64,000 bases of DNA from positions 1 to 64,000 of the IMG/VR virus record IMGVR_UViG_3300037156_000119; one strand, 5' to 3'. This document shows, one piece after another, positions 56,195 through 64,000 of the stretch (positions are counted from its first letter, which is position 1; each line of letters opens with the position of its first letter). This stretch comes from a virus. A program made the translations under genes and the position numbers. The notes below the pieces were generated by a model. It saw nothing but the letters and a program-made list of their open reading frames with translations, did no database searches and had not been told where the DNA came from.

Positions 56195-58249
56195 ATGGAC
56201 ATTATTACACAACCGCCCGTTTTGGACGCGGAGAAGTTGCAGGTATTTGGCGACCGCTTGTTCAGTTTGTACGGAACGCACAAGACGGATCGCAAGGCGG
56301 CCGAAGAACAGTGGCTTCGCAACCTGCGCCAGTTCCGCGGAATTTACGACCCAGAAATCATCATCCCATCCGACCGCTCACGAGCGTACCCGAAGCTCAC
56401 ACGCTGGATCGTCATCGGCACGGTGGCGCGGCTGATGCAAATGTTGTTCCCGTCTACTGAGAAGAACTACGGCATCAAAGCCTCTCCGCTCCCCGACATC
56501 TCTGTTGAGGCGTTGCAGAAAGTTCTTGATGATCTCGTTGCTCAAGCCTCGCAAGCGCAACAGATCCCGCCCGAGCAGGTGGTGCTGGATGACGACGCCA
56601 TCATAAAGGCCGTGTTCGCTACCGCTTCGGACAAGGCCGCGCGCATGGAGACGAAGCTGGACGACGACCTGTTGCAGATGGAGTACATCACGTTGATTCG
56701 CAGGATGGTGTTCAGCGCGGTGGTGTACAACGTCGGTGTGCTCGCCGGCCCGTACCACACGAAGGATACCGTCGTGAAGTGGCAGAAGAACCAGTTCACC
56801 AGCAAATACGAAGCGACGATGGTCGACAAATACAAGCCGATGTTCGAGTTCGTCCCCGTGTGGGAGTGGTTTCCCGACATGACGGCGAAGACGCTCGATA
56901 AACAGGACGGCACGTTCCGTCGGCACGTCATGACGCGGGAAGAAGTGGAAGCGCTTGCCCTGCGTCCCGACTTCCTCGCGCCGCAGATCCTGGAATGGCT
57001 GCGCAAAAATGAGTCGGGTAACTTTCAATCGCTGTGGTTCGAGACGCAACTGAAAGGGGAACCCAAGAGCGATCGCAAATACGCGCAGCGCGAGGGCCGC
57101 AAGTACGAAGTGATTTCGTACTGGGGCAACGTAACTGGGCACGAACTGCGCGCTTCAGGCGCGACGGTGAGTGACGCCGACCTCGGCCGTAGCTTCCACG
57201 CGAACTCGTGGATGATCGACAATGTGGTGATCAAGGCGAAGCTCGCGCCGCTCGGCCCGATCCCGCAGTACCATACATTCATGTTCGAGGAAGACGATTT
57301 GTCATTGCTTGGTAACGGGCAGTGCGATGTGATTCGCGATTCGCAAATGGGAGCGTGTGAAGTTACGCGCGCCGCGCTTGACAACGCCTCGGTGATTGGC
57401 CCGATGGCCATCATGAACGACGACATCATGGCGCCGGGCCAGGATCTGAGCATACGGAAGCACGCGACGTTCCATGTGGAGTCGCTTTCTGGAAACCAGA
57501 ACCTAAGTTCTGCGGTAGCCAACCTCAGTATCGACAGTCACATACCTGACCTCCTCGCGTTGCGCGCGGTATTTATTGAGTCCGCGGGCAAGGAGTCCGG
57601 CCTGCCGCCCCCGTCTTTGGGGGATGTCTCGGGTGGTGGGTCCGAGGCGCTTCGAACGCAGCGCAACGCGAGCATGTTTCTCGGCGCCGCGGCGCTCCCC
57701 GTCCGGGACACGGTGCGCAACTTCGACACGTTCACAATCTCTGCGATGAACGCGCTCGTCGCGTGGAACATGAAGTATGACCCGGACCCTGCCCGCGACG
57801 GGGATCATAACGTGATTGCGCGTGGGTCGACCAGTTTGATCGCGAAGGAAGTTCTGTCTCTCGCGCTCGACACGTTCCGGCAGACGGTGACGCCGGATGA
57901 GCAGCCGCACATCAAGTCTCGGAAATTGCTCGAGGAACGCATGAAGGCGCACGACCTGCCCGTCTCGGAAATTCTAGAAGATGAGGACAAGGCAAACGCA
58001 ATGATCAAAGCCCAGCAGGACGCGCAGCAGGCACAGGTTGCGTTGCAAGAAGGGCTCGTGCGCGCGCAGGTCGAAGAGATCCTGACCAACGCGATGCAGA
58101 ACGTAGCGAAGGCGAAGAAGGCTGACGCGTCGATCACCGCAGACAACTTCGAGCTGATCGTGCAGGCGATCCACGGCGGGCTCAGGCTCGAGAACGACGC
58201 TGCGAAGATCGAGGCCGACAAGAACAAACTGAAAGGACCGGCGAAATGA
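56195..58249 (+). CDS. Portal protein (684 aa)
   Basis: The frame is open to 56042, but the ATG at 56195, after GGGGAGAAGACC, is the right start. Large helical protein, with early LRNLRQFRGIYDPEI, YPKLTRWIVIGTVARLM and FPSTEKNYGIKASPLPD segments, a central beta-rich region with a VPVWEWFPDMTAKT-type stem, and a helical C-terminus (KAKKADASITADNFELIVQA). Follows the large terminase and precedes a scaffold, so it is the dodecameric DNA-entry portal of a podovirus-like head. Confidence 0.85.
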   Translation: MDIITQPPVLDAEKLQVFGDRLFSLYGTHKTDRKAAEEQWLRNLRQFRGIYDPEIIIPSDRSRAYPKLTRWIVIGTVARLMQMLFPSTEKNYGIKASPLPDISVEALQKVLDDLVAQASQAQQIPPEQVVLDDDAIIKAVFATASDKAARMETKLDDDLLQMEYITLIRRMVFSAVVYNVGVLAGPYHTKDTVVKWQKNQFTSKYEATMVDKYKPMFEFVPVWEWFPDMTAKTLDKQDGTFRRHVMTREEVEALALRPDFLAPQILEWLRKNESGNFQSLWFETQLKGEPKSDRKYAQREGRKYEVISYWGNVTGHELRASGATVSDADLGRSFHANSWMIDNVVIKAKLAPLGPIPQYHTFMFEEDDLSLLGNGQCDVIRDSQMGACEVTRAALDNASVIGPMAIMNDDIMAPGQDLSIRKHATFHVESLSGNQNLSSAVANLSIDSHIPDLLALRAVFIESAGKESGLPPPSLGDVSGGGSEALRTQRNASMFLGAAALPVRDTVRNFDTFTISAMNALVAWNMKYDPDPARDGDHNVIARGSTSLIAKEVLSLALDTFRQTVTPDEQPHIKSRKLLEERMKAHDLPVSEILEDEDKANAMIKAQQDAQQAQVALQEGLVRAQVEEILTNAMQNVAKAKKADASITADNFELIVQAIHGGLRLENDAAKIEADKNKLKGPAK

Positions 58250-58479
58250 GCATAAGCAAGCCCGAGACGTTTGCGCAGGAGACCACGATATTCCAGCTTC
58301 GTGGTGAGGTTGGGCTCCAGAACCTGCGGCAGTGGCTGTGGGAGCGGTGCGAGAATAGTTCATGGACAAACATGGAAGGGGACGACCTCGTGCGAGAGCA
58401 AGGGGAAATCCGGGCGTATAAGCGCTTGATCAAGATGATTGATGTGGGACCGACAATTAAAGCTAAAGGGAGTGCGTAA
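58246..58479 (+). CDS. Small protein between portal and scaffold (77 aa)
   Basis: ATG overlaps the portal stop (ATGA) and the stop overlaps the scaffold start. Short and helical (EVGLQNLRQWLWERCENSSW, then LVREQGEIRAYKRLI). Small helical proteins of unknown function occur here in many N4-gp56 type phages. Perhaps a head-assembly helper. Confidence 0.6.
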   Translation: MSISKPETFAQETTIFQLRGEVGLQNLRQWLWERCENSSWTNMEGDDLVREQGEIRAYKRLIKMIDVGPTIKAKGSA

Positions 58480-59471
58480 TGGTTAATGAAGTGGTGGGGG
58501 AAGACTATGATGCGATGTTCGCAGAAGCAGCAGCGGCGGCAGAAGCGACCGAGACAGGGATAGCGCCGCCCGCGCCGCCGGAGCCTGTCGTTGTTCCGCC
58601 GCCCGCGCCGCCGGAGCCCGTTGTCCCTCCGCCCGCGCCGCCGGAGCCCGTCGTAGTTGCTCCGGTAACGCCGCCCGCGCCGCCGGAGGCCGTCGTTGTC
58701 CCGCCGACCCCACCGGTCACCCCACCGGTCACCCCACCAGTCGCTCCGGTGCCCGCGCCGCCTGTCGCCGCCCCAGTGCCGGTTCCCGTGCCGGTTCCCG
58801 TGCCGGTTCCCGTGCCGGTTCCCGCGCCCGTCGAAACCCCCGAACAAAAGACGCAACGCGAGGCGTTCGAAGAGTCGATCAAGGCGTACACTCCCTCGGA
58901 TCAGGAGAAAGCATCGCTTGAGAAGATGAAAGTCGACTACCCCGAGCTCGCCATGGCAGTGGACTCTTTGCTGAAGTCCAGAGAGCGGGAAGTCAACGCG
59001 AGGGTATACAACACGGCTTTATCATTGTATGATCAAATGAATAGGCGTATAACTCCTGTCGAACAGGGATTTAATGAAGATTCGCTTGAGCGGCACTTGG
59101 AACGGATCGAAGCGAAGCACCCGGACTACGAACAAGTCCGACCGCTGCTCGAGCCGTGGATCGCCGCAAAAGACTCATTGGATCGGCCTGGTTTAGAGCA
59201 GGCGTTCAAGGAAGGACGCACGAGTGACGTTATCAAGTTGGTTGACCGCTTCAAAGCAGAGACCAGGCCCCCAGTTTCAACCCCAGCCCCGGTGCTGGCT
59301 CCTGTGCTTGCTCCAGTCTCGCCCCCCGCGCCCGTGAGACCGACCGACGCCGACAGTTTATTGCCCGTGAGCGGGCGCCGCACGACACCGGTGCCGGCTG
59401 GCTCGGTTGATAAAAATGATTTTGACGGGGCCTTTGCTGAAGCTGCAGCATTGGCTGACGGTGAACGATGA
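58479..59471 (+). CDS. Scaffolding protein, Pro-rich (330 aa)
   Basis: Located between portal and capsid. N-terminal motif EDYDAMFAEAAAAAE (8-22), then ~90 residues of PPAPPEPVVV and PVPVPVP repeats, then a helical, charged core (~120-280; FEESIKAYTPSDQEKASLEK and later helices), another Pro-rich stretch and a C-terminal FDGAFAEAAALAD end. Acidic, unfolded-looking ends around a helix are usual for scaffolds. The same FAEAAA end occurs in the protein at 62033. Confidence 0.75.
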   Translation: MVNEVVGEDYDAMFAEAAAAAEATETGIAPPAPPEPVVVPPPAPPEPVVPPPAPPEPVVVAPVTPPAPPEAVVVPPTPPVTPPVTPPVAPVPAPPVAAPVPVPVPVPVPVPVPVPAPVETPEQKTQREAFEESIKAYTPSDQEKASLEKMKVDYPELAMAVDSLLKSREREVNARVYNTALSLYDQMNRRITPVEQGFNEDSLERHLERIEAKHPDYEQVRPLLEPWIAAKDSLDRPGLEQAFKEGRTSDVIKLVDRFKAETRPPVSTPAPVLAPVLAPVSPPAPVRPTDADSLLPVSGRRTTPVPAGSVDKNDFDGAFAEAAALADGER

Positions 59472-59503
59472 TGCAGCGCCCACAACTTTAGGAGTCCCCT
59501 CAC

Positions 59504-60407
59504 ATGAGCGTCCTTTTCCAAACTTGCAATTGCCGCCTCGCAGATCGATCTGCCCACCAAGCGTTTGTTTCACACCTTGCTGGGGGTTGATACCATCACG
59601 GCTCTCGGTTCTACGTACGCTAATGCTGTGGCTTTGACCGCGGGCAGGAACCTAGTTCTCGCCGCCGATGGCGCTGTTGGCGTGATGTTGCCGCCCGGCG
59701 AAGTCGGCATGACGGTCACGGTGGTCAATACCGTCGCGGCTTCGGCTCTCCTGGTGTACCCAAACACGGGCGGCCAGATCAACGCGCTGACTGTGACCAC
59801 ACAGGCGTTTTCACAAAGTGCTGGCTCGACCGCAGTTTATAGTTGCGATGTTGGCGGCGCGGCTGCTCACTGGTATGTCTCGGCCAATAATCTGACAGGA
59901 ACGGCTACATCAGCGTCCCAGACGGAGCTGAATACGTTGGCCGGCGCGGGAACCGGTGGCACGGTCGTGGCAAGCAAAGCGCAGATCGCTGACGCAAACC
60001 AAAATCTGGGTGCGGTAAAGGCCACATCCCTTTCTGTCGGTACTTCTGGTTCGGAGACGGCGTTTACGACACCGGTGCCCATGCTTTACATCAGCACTAT
60101 CGTAACTGACGGCGCGGCGTTCACCGCTGATCGCGCGTATCAGGTGGTGGATATCAAAGGACGCACGACTGTCGCGGCCACCACGGCCGCGTCGCTCACG
60201 TTCTGGAAGGTTGGATCTGCGACGGCGATGTCCGCTGGCACGCAGGTGAGCACGGGATCGTTCAACCTTGCGACTACCGCTGATATCACAACTACGGTCG
60301 GCATTACTGCGACTACTTTGGCGGCGGGTGACAGCCTCGGTTGGACACTGGCCGGCACCCCGACGGCTGCTGTCGGAAGTATCACGTTCAACATTAAGCC
60401 GGTGTAA
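59504..60407 (+). pseudogene. Head-region structural gene with a 1-base frameshift (~300 aa when joined)
   Basis: The ATG at 59504 has TAGGAGTCCCCTCAC before it but its frame stops after 28 codons. In another frame the same DNA reads SKLAIAASQIDLPTKRLFHT and continues without break to 60407 (later LLGVDTITALG and AVALTAGRNLVLAAD). Removing one T from a TTTT run (59514-59517) joins MSVL to SKLAIAAS, giving a normal decoration/head-fibre-type protein with a Gly/Thr-rich beta body. Sequencing indel, true mutation or a +1 slip are all possible. TTG at 59565 is the alternative start. Confidence 0.65.
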
Positions 60408-60429
60408 GAAATTTAACGACTACCATGTT

Positions 60430-60448
60430 GGACCCCATAGCAGGGTCC
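60430..60448 (+). terminator. Stem-loop in the 90-base gap before the capsid gene
   Basis: GGACCC-CATAGCA-GGGTCC. No T-run. It may protect or set apart the highly expressed capsid message. The gap may also hold a promoter, but I see no convincing -10/-35. Confidence 0.4.
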
Positions 60449-60496
60449 GCTAGGGCAAAAAGCGAAATACATTCATAACCTTAGAAGGATGCTGCT

Positions 60497-61501
60497 ATGA
60501 CTATTCCTGTCCAAACATACAACGAACTATCCCCGCGTGTCCAGGCGTACGCGATCGCGCCACTTCTCAAACGGCACGACGCCGCGATGGTGTTCGAGAA
60601 ATTCGGCCAGACCTATGTGCTGCCGAACCACTCATCCATCGTCGCCAAGTTCCGTCGGTACGAGGCGCTGCCTCTTGCCATCACGGCACTCGTTGAAGGT
60701 GTGACTCCGAGCGGCAACAAGCCGACGTACACCGACTACACCGCGACGCTGGCCGAGTACGGGCAGTTCATCCCATACACCGGCTTCATGCTCGACACCC
60801 ACCAGGACCCGATCCTCAAGGAATACGGTTCTCTGTGCGTGCAGCAAGCCGCGGAGTCGATGGAGACCATTCGCTACAACGTCCTGAAGGGCGGGAGCCA
60901 AGTCGGCTACGCCAACGGCACGCGCGCGACGGTGAACACACCCATCAGCCTGGCCGCGCAACGCGTGGCGACCGCCGCGTTGTGGCGTCAGCGCGGGTTG
61001 TATCTCACCGAGGTTGTGAGCTCGAGCCCGTCGTTCCGCACGGAGCCGATCGAAGCTGCGTTCGTGGCCGTGTGCCATCCCGACGTCTCGAACGACATCC
61101 GCAATATGCAAGGGTTCATCTCGGTCAAGCAGTACGCGGCTAACACCAAGCCGTGGGCCAATGAAATCGGCGCGGTTGATGACGTGCGTTACGTGCGTTC
61201 AATCCTGGCGGCGCCGTTCGCCGGCAGTGGTTCAGTCGGCGGTGCCAAGGGCGCGATGCGCGCGATCGGTGATGGCGTTCATGCCGACGTGTACCCGGTG
61301 CTCTACATCAGCAAGGATGCCTACGGCATTGTGCCGCTGAAGGGTTCCAGCGCGATGAGTTTGATTGCGCACAATCCCGGAAGTTCGGGCGTGGCTGACC
61401 CGATCAACCAGCGCGGCACGCTCGGCTGGAAGACTGCGACGACGAGTGTCATCCTCAATGACAATTGGATTTATCGTCTTGAAGTTGCGGTGACTGCGTA
61501 A
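60497..61501 (+). CDS. Major capsid protein, N4-gp56 family (334 aa)
   Basis: ATG after AGAAGGATGCTGCT. The N-terminus (LKRHDAAMVFEKFGQTYVLP, then SIVAKFRRYEALPLA), the central GQFIPYTGFMLDTHQDPILK and TIRYNVLKGGSQV, and the late SSAMSLIAHNPGSSGVADP are typical of the N4-gp56 capsid family, an HK97-fold shell subunit. Position after portal and scaffold agrees. UUCG-loop hairpins flank its 3' end, fitting a highly expressed gene. Confidence 0.9.
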   Translation: MTIPVQTYNELSPRVQAYAIAPLLKRHDAAMVFEKFGQTYVLPNHSSIVAKFRRYEALPLAITALVEGVTPSGNKPTYTDYTATLAEYGQFIPYTGFMLDTHQDPILKEYGSLCVQQAAESMETIRYNVLKGGSQVGYANGTRATVNTPISLAAQRVATAALWRQRGLYLTEVVSSSPSFRTEPIEAAFVAVCHPDVSNDIRNMQGFISVKQYAANTKPWANEIGAVDDVRYVRSILAAPFAGSGSVGGAKGAMRAIGDGVHADVYPVLYISKDAYGIVPLKGSSAMSLIAHNPGSSGVADPINQRGTLGWKTATTSVILNDNWIYRLEVAVTA

Positions 61502-61510
61502 TCAAACGGC

Positions 61511-61528
61511 GGGGGGCTTCGGCCCCCT
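61511..61528 (+). terminator. GC-rich hairpin with TTCG tetraloop after the capsid gene
   Basis: GGGGGC-TTCG-GCCCCC, starting about ten bases after the capsid stop; the TTCG loop on a C-G pair is the hyperstable UUCG tetraloop. No T-tract follows, so partial termination or mRNA stabilisation is more likely than full termination. Confidence 0.6.
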
Positions 61529-61555
61529 CCACTGAACCCTTTCAAGGAGATTTAA

Positions 61556-61978
61556 ATGACCACACCCACCGCAAACATCAGCCACACCGATTCTCTTCAC
61601 GTCCAGCGGGTCACGGGATGGATTATCCCGGCCACCGTCGCAACGGACGTGTCTACGACCACCAACGCATCGTTCTCGTCCAGCGTTTTGACGCTCACAC
61701 TCGGGTTCGCCCCGAAGCATATCTTGCTAATCAATACGACTTCTGGCAGCCAGCAAGAGTGGTTCGAAGGCATGACCTCTACCCAGTGCATTGAAACTAT
61801 CACCAACGGTTCGCCGTCGCTTGAAACCGACGTGTTCACTGTGACCGTCGGCGACGCAGCCGGGGGCTCGAATGGTGGCGGCGGTACTGCTGATAGTACT
61901 CCGGCCGGCATCATCACGGTTCAGGCTGATATCCTCATCATCGCCGCGCAAACGACGATCTGGATCGTTGAAGGCTAA
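61556..61978 (+). CDS. Capsid-associated protein (140 aa)
   Basis: ATG after AAGGAGATTTAA. Beta-rich and Thr/Val/Ile-rich, with TLTLGFAPKHILLINTTSG and a Gly-rich GGSNGGGGTAD loop. Its place directly after the major capsid protein suits a capsid decoration or head-completion protein. No catalytic residues. Confidence 0.6.
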   Translation: MTTPTANISHTDSLHVQRVTGWIIPATVATDVSTTTNASFSSSVLTLTLGFAPKHILLINTTSGSQQEWFEGMTSTQCIETITNGSPSLETDVFTVTVGDAAGGSNGGGGTADSTPAGIITVQADILIIAAQTTIWIVEG

Positions 61979-61988
61979 TCAGGGAGTG

Positions 61989-62014
61989 CCCCTCGCCGGC
62001 TTCGGTCGGCGGGG
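61989..62014 (+). terminator. Second TTCG-loop hairpin
   Basis: CGCCGGC-TTCG-GTCGGCG with extra outer C-G pairs and one bulged T. The same loop as the hairpin after the capsid gene, suggesting a common role in the messages for head proteins. Confidence 0.5.
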
Positions 62015-62032
62015 TAGATGAAGAGGCTGAGC

Positions 62033-62299
62033 ATGAGCGATTGCTGCATCAAGGTTGAGATCCTCGACGCCGGGTACGAAGTAGAAGTGCCCGACTTCGC
62101 TGAGATGGCCAAGAAGACTGCCACTGCGAAGAAGGCGGCTGGTGACATGGCACCCTCGCTCTACATGGGCGATTGCACTAAAGAGTACGCGTGCAAGACG
62201 GTTGCCGAAGTTCTGAAGCTTGTTCGCACGGCGCTCGAGAGCGCGCCCGCGGGTGAGTTTGACGCGGCCTTCGCGGAAGCGGCGGCCGAAACTGATTAA
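62033..62299 (+). CDS. Small acidic protein sharing the scaffold's FAEAAA end (88 aa)
   Basis: An ATG at 62018 is possible, but the one at 62033 has GAAGAGG seven bases upstream. Contains SDCCIKVEILDAGYEVEVPD, a Lys/Ala helix and an end GEFDAAFAEAAAETD that matches both ends of the scaffold protein (DAMFAEAAA and DGAFAEAAA). Possibly competes with or mimics the scaffold for a capsid site. Confidence 0.6.
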   Translation: MSDCCIKVEILDAGYEVEVPDFAEMAKKTATAKKAAGDMAPSLYMGDCTKEYACKTVAEVLKLVRTALESAPAGEFDAAFAEAAAETD

Positions 62300-62311
62300 C
62301 CAGGAGGTCGC

Positions 62312-62830
62312 ATGAACGAAAATGCAGGGTTTGGCGCACCGGTTGAAGGTGCCGTAGAAACCGAAGAACAACGTATCGCGCGGCTGCGCGCGCAAGCGAC
62401 GCAGATCGCCGCCCAGCAGTCCGACGCCGAGATGCTGGCGGCGTTCGTGATCGAGGAAAAGGCGAAGAAGCGCGAAGAGGTGCTGCCTACCGATCTGAGC
62501 GGCTGGCCGGCCGACTACGACAAGGTGGAAATTTATGAAGATCAGGATGTGAACGCCCTGCCATGGGTTCCGCTAGGGCTAAATGGCTATACACTCAGGG
62601 CGCCGCGTGGAAGAGAGATCATTCTCCCGCATGTGTACGTGACGGAATGCCTGGAGCACGCGGTGAGTTCTACCTGCACTCAAAGCGCCGGAGGGCTGAT
62701 CATTCGTGACAGACGGCGTTTTCCTTTTCAGTTCAAAGGGAAGGCCACGCCCACTGAATATAAAGATTTTATGGCCGGCGAACGCGCGCTGGCGGCCCAG
62801 CAACTGCAGACCATGGCCATGGCCGCGTAA
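62312..62830 (+). CDS. Head-region protein (172 aa)
   Basis: ATG after CCAGGAGGTCGC. The first ~55 residues are a charged helix (RIARLRAQATQIAAQQSDAE); the middle is an alpha/beta domain (DYDKVEIYEDQDVNALPWVP, then LNGYTLRAPRGREI), ending in a basic and Ala-rich helix. Found between capsid and adaptor genes; role unknown. Confidence 0.55.
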   Translation: MNENAGFGAPVEGAVETEEQRIARLRAQATQIAAQQSDAEMLAAFVIEEKAKKREEVLPTDLSGWPADYDKVEIYEDQDVNALPWVPLGLNGYTLRAPRGREIILPHVYVTECLEHAVSSTCTQSAGGLIIRDRRRFPFQFKGKATPTEYKDFMAGERALAAQQLQTMAMAA

Positions 62831-62841
62831 AGGTGTGAGCA

Positions 62842-63594
62842 TTGGTACTCAGCGAACTCCTCGATTACGTCGCCTCAGTATACCTCGATGATCGCACCGA
62901 TCTCGTAGACGGCGACCCCGACGAACTCTGGTCCGATGCGACCATAGTTCGTTTTCTGGCAGAAGGCGAGCGCATCATCTGCCGGCGCGCGTGGTCCATC
63001 ATCGAGTACGGCGTCGCGCCCGCTGGCGTGATCACGCTTCAAACTGGCAAGATTCTCTACCCCCTGCATCCGTCAGTGCTCCGTGTGTACGATTTAACGC
63101 CTGCCACGCAGGACGGTCCATTGGGCCGATGGAGCGATCTCGGGCTGCGCGACCCCACGCCGCCTTCCGCCGACGCGTTCGACCGCGGTGAGGCTGCGAG
63201 TTTAGCCGGTGCGGGGAACAACCCCCCAGGTGCGTCAATTGCGTTCGCGACGGATTCGGGCACGCGCGCCTTCCGCGTATGGCCCGCGCCATCGCTCACC
63301 GAGAATGGGGTGCAATTGTACTTGCGTGTCGCGCGCATGCCGATCAACGCACTGTCGTTGGATAATCTCGACAAGTCGCCCGAGATCCCCGAGGAGCAAC
63401 ACATGGCCCTGGCGGACTACGCCGCGGCCCGGTGTCTCTTGCTCCCCAACGTGGACTCTGACCAAAAGGCTGAAGGGCGCCTCTTGCTCGCCGACTTCCA
63501 TCGTCAGGTGCTCGAGTTCCGTCAGGATCGCCAACGTGCCGAACGCGATAATTCCCGCTGGGCGTTTTCTTCTGCAACTTCGGTGCTCCGATAA
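62842..63594 (+). CDS. Adaptor/head-tail connector-type protein (250 aa)
   Basis: A TTG start is forced by an in-frame stop just upstream; AAAGG lies nine bases before it. The N-terminal LSELLDYVASVYLDD, then DELWSDATIVRFLAEGERI resembles the helical start of small phage adaptor proteins; the long C-terminal part ends in helices (HMALADYAAARCLLL, then LLLADFHRQVLEFRQDR). By order (capsid, then adaptor, then stabilisation gene) it likely caps the portal. Confidence in the exact family is moderate. Confidence 0.65.
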   Translation: MVLSELLDYVASVYLDDRTDLVDGDPDELWSDATIVRFLAEGERIICRRAWSIIEYGVAPAGVITLQTGKILYPLHPSVLRVYDLTPATQDGPLGRWSDLGLRDPTPPSADAFDRGEAASLAGAGNNPPGASIAFATDSGTRAFRVWPAPSLTENGVQLYLRVARMPINALSLDNLDKSPEIPEEQHMALADYAAARCLLLPNVDSDQKAEGRLLLADFHRQVLEFRQDRQRAERDNSRWAFSSATSVLR

Positions 63595-63598
63595 GTTT

Positions 63599-63685
63599 AT
63601 GGGTGAGCGTTTTTATCCGACCGTCTCGCAGTCCCCCCTCCGGTTGCGGACGGTTGCGGCTCGCCCACTTTTCATGGTGCAGTGA
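63599..63685 (+). CDS. Tiny basic peptide (28 aa), possible
   Basis: An ATG frame of 28 codons (starts MGERFYPTVSQSPLRLRTVA) in the gap between the adaptor and the last gene, with stop overlapping the next ATG (TGATG). Could be a real coupled leader or chance. Confidence 0.35.
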   Translation: MGERFYPTVSQSPLRLRTVAARPLFMVQ

Positions 63686-64000
63686 TGCCTCTGGACCCAA
63701 AAGAAGGTCTCGCAGAGCACTCCCAGTTTCTCGGTCTGCGCAACACGGTGCCGAGCGATCGGTTCGGGCTCGGGGATCTCGAAGCCGCTTCGAACGTGGA
63801 TATTGACGATTCGGGGCGCGTCACGCGGCGCAAGGGTTACAGCGTCCCGGTGGTTATTGGGATGTGCAAATCATTATGGAGCGACGGTACGACGGCGTTG
63901 GCGGTGCGGAGCGAGACCAACCTGGTCCAGATTCAGCCTGACTTTTCTGTCACTACGTTGCGTTCGAATTTGGCACCTGTGCTTGACATGGCGTATACCG
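63685..64000 (+). CDS. Head-tail stabilisation-type protein, N-terminal part (cut by window end)
   Basis: ATG overlaps the preceding stop (TGATG). 105 residues are visible: GLAEHSQFLGLRNTVPSDRF, then GLGDLEAASNVDIDDSGRVT and RRKGYSVPVV. This N-terminus, with LRNT.PS.RF...DL..A.NVD.D..G...RR.GY, is one I know from head-tail or tail-knob structural proteins of podovirus-like phages. The C-terminal half is probably the open frame at bases 1-669. Confidence 0.7.
   Translation, partial: MPLDPKEGLAEHSQFLGLRNTVPSDRFGLGDLEAASNVDIDDSGRVTRRKGYSVPVVIGMCKSLWSDGTTALAVRSETNLVQIQPDFSVTTLRSNLAPVLDMAYT

Noticed and set aside
56378-57142. 254-codon antisense frame in the portal gene
   Set aside because: Composition typical of antisense shadows, and the portal frame is well supported.
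1-64000. tRNA genes, integrase, attachment sites or lysogeny repressor
   Set aside because: None recognised by reading; cloverleaf scanning (tRNAscan-SE/ARAGORN) would be needed to exclude tRNAs.

Overview
The window is almost a whole genome of a tailed double-stranded DNA phage, roughly 64 kb, GC-rich and densely coding. It shows no integrase, partition or lysogeny genes, so a lytic life style is inferred. A nested Rz/Rz1 spanin pair implies a Gram-negative host. The N4-gp56-type capsid protein, a single large portal, a tape-measure-free tail region and a 2240-residue multidomain protein suggest a podovirus-like particle, but no close relative can be named from sequence alone. The gene cut by the right edge and the gene cut by the left edge look like the two halves of one head-tail gene, so the window probably wraps round a circularly permuted or arbitrarily opened genome.

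Layout. (1) 51.7-64.0 kb and 0-24.0 kb, plus strand: packaging and morphogenesis. Small DNA-binding proteins and a candidate small terminase lead to the large terminase, portal, scaffold, a frameshifted head protein, major capsid, decoration-like proteins and an adaptor, then (across the edge) the head-tail protein, repeat-rich structural proteins, coiled-coil and internal virion proteins, the polyvalent giant, small structural proteins, a fibre with two SPRY-like proteins, and a lysis cassette (holin, exported transglycosylase, Rz, Rz1). (2) 24.0-42.5 kb, minus strand: replication and nucleotide metabolism. It holds a cytosine methyltransferase with a long alternate-frame ORF, a PrimPol/helicase, an SF2 helicase, VRR-NUC and RecB-like nucleases, a metallophosphoesterase, an HD hydrolase, a DnaQ-like exonuclease, a dNMP kinase and a family A DNA polymerase. 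Three homing-type endonucleases (two HNH, one GIY-YIG) sit between them. (3) 42.5-50.9 kb, minus strand: about thirty short, mostly unknown early-type genes, tightly overlapped (ATGA, TAATG, GTGA), including a SprT-like metalloprotease and a SleB-like cell wall hydrolase.

The two transcription units diverge from a gene-free, AT-rich region at 50.9-51.7 kb and converge near 24.0 kb. The divergent region holds the least expected structure in the window: two diverged, oppositely oriented copies of a ~125-bp element whose three 11-bp blocks keep their spacing to within one base. It is a good candidate for a duplicated phage promoter/control element or an origin. Other points of interest are the alternate-frame ORF inside the methyltransferase (with its own Shine-Dalgarno), a DnaJ-like zinc module inside the DNA polymerase, putative toxin/protease/ParB-like domains in the giant virion protein, a short acidic peptide shared by the scaffold and a capsid-region protein, and two genes broken at homopolymers.
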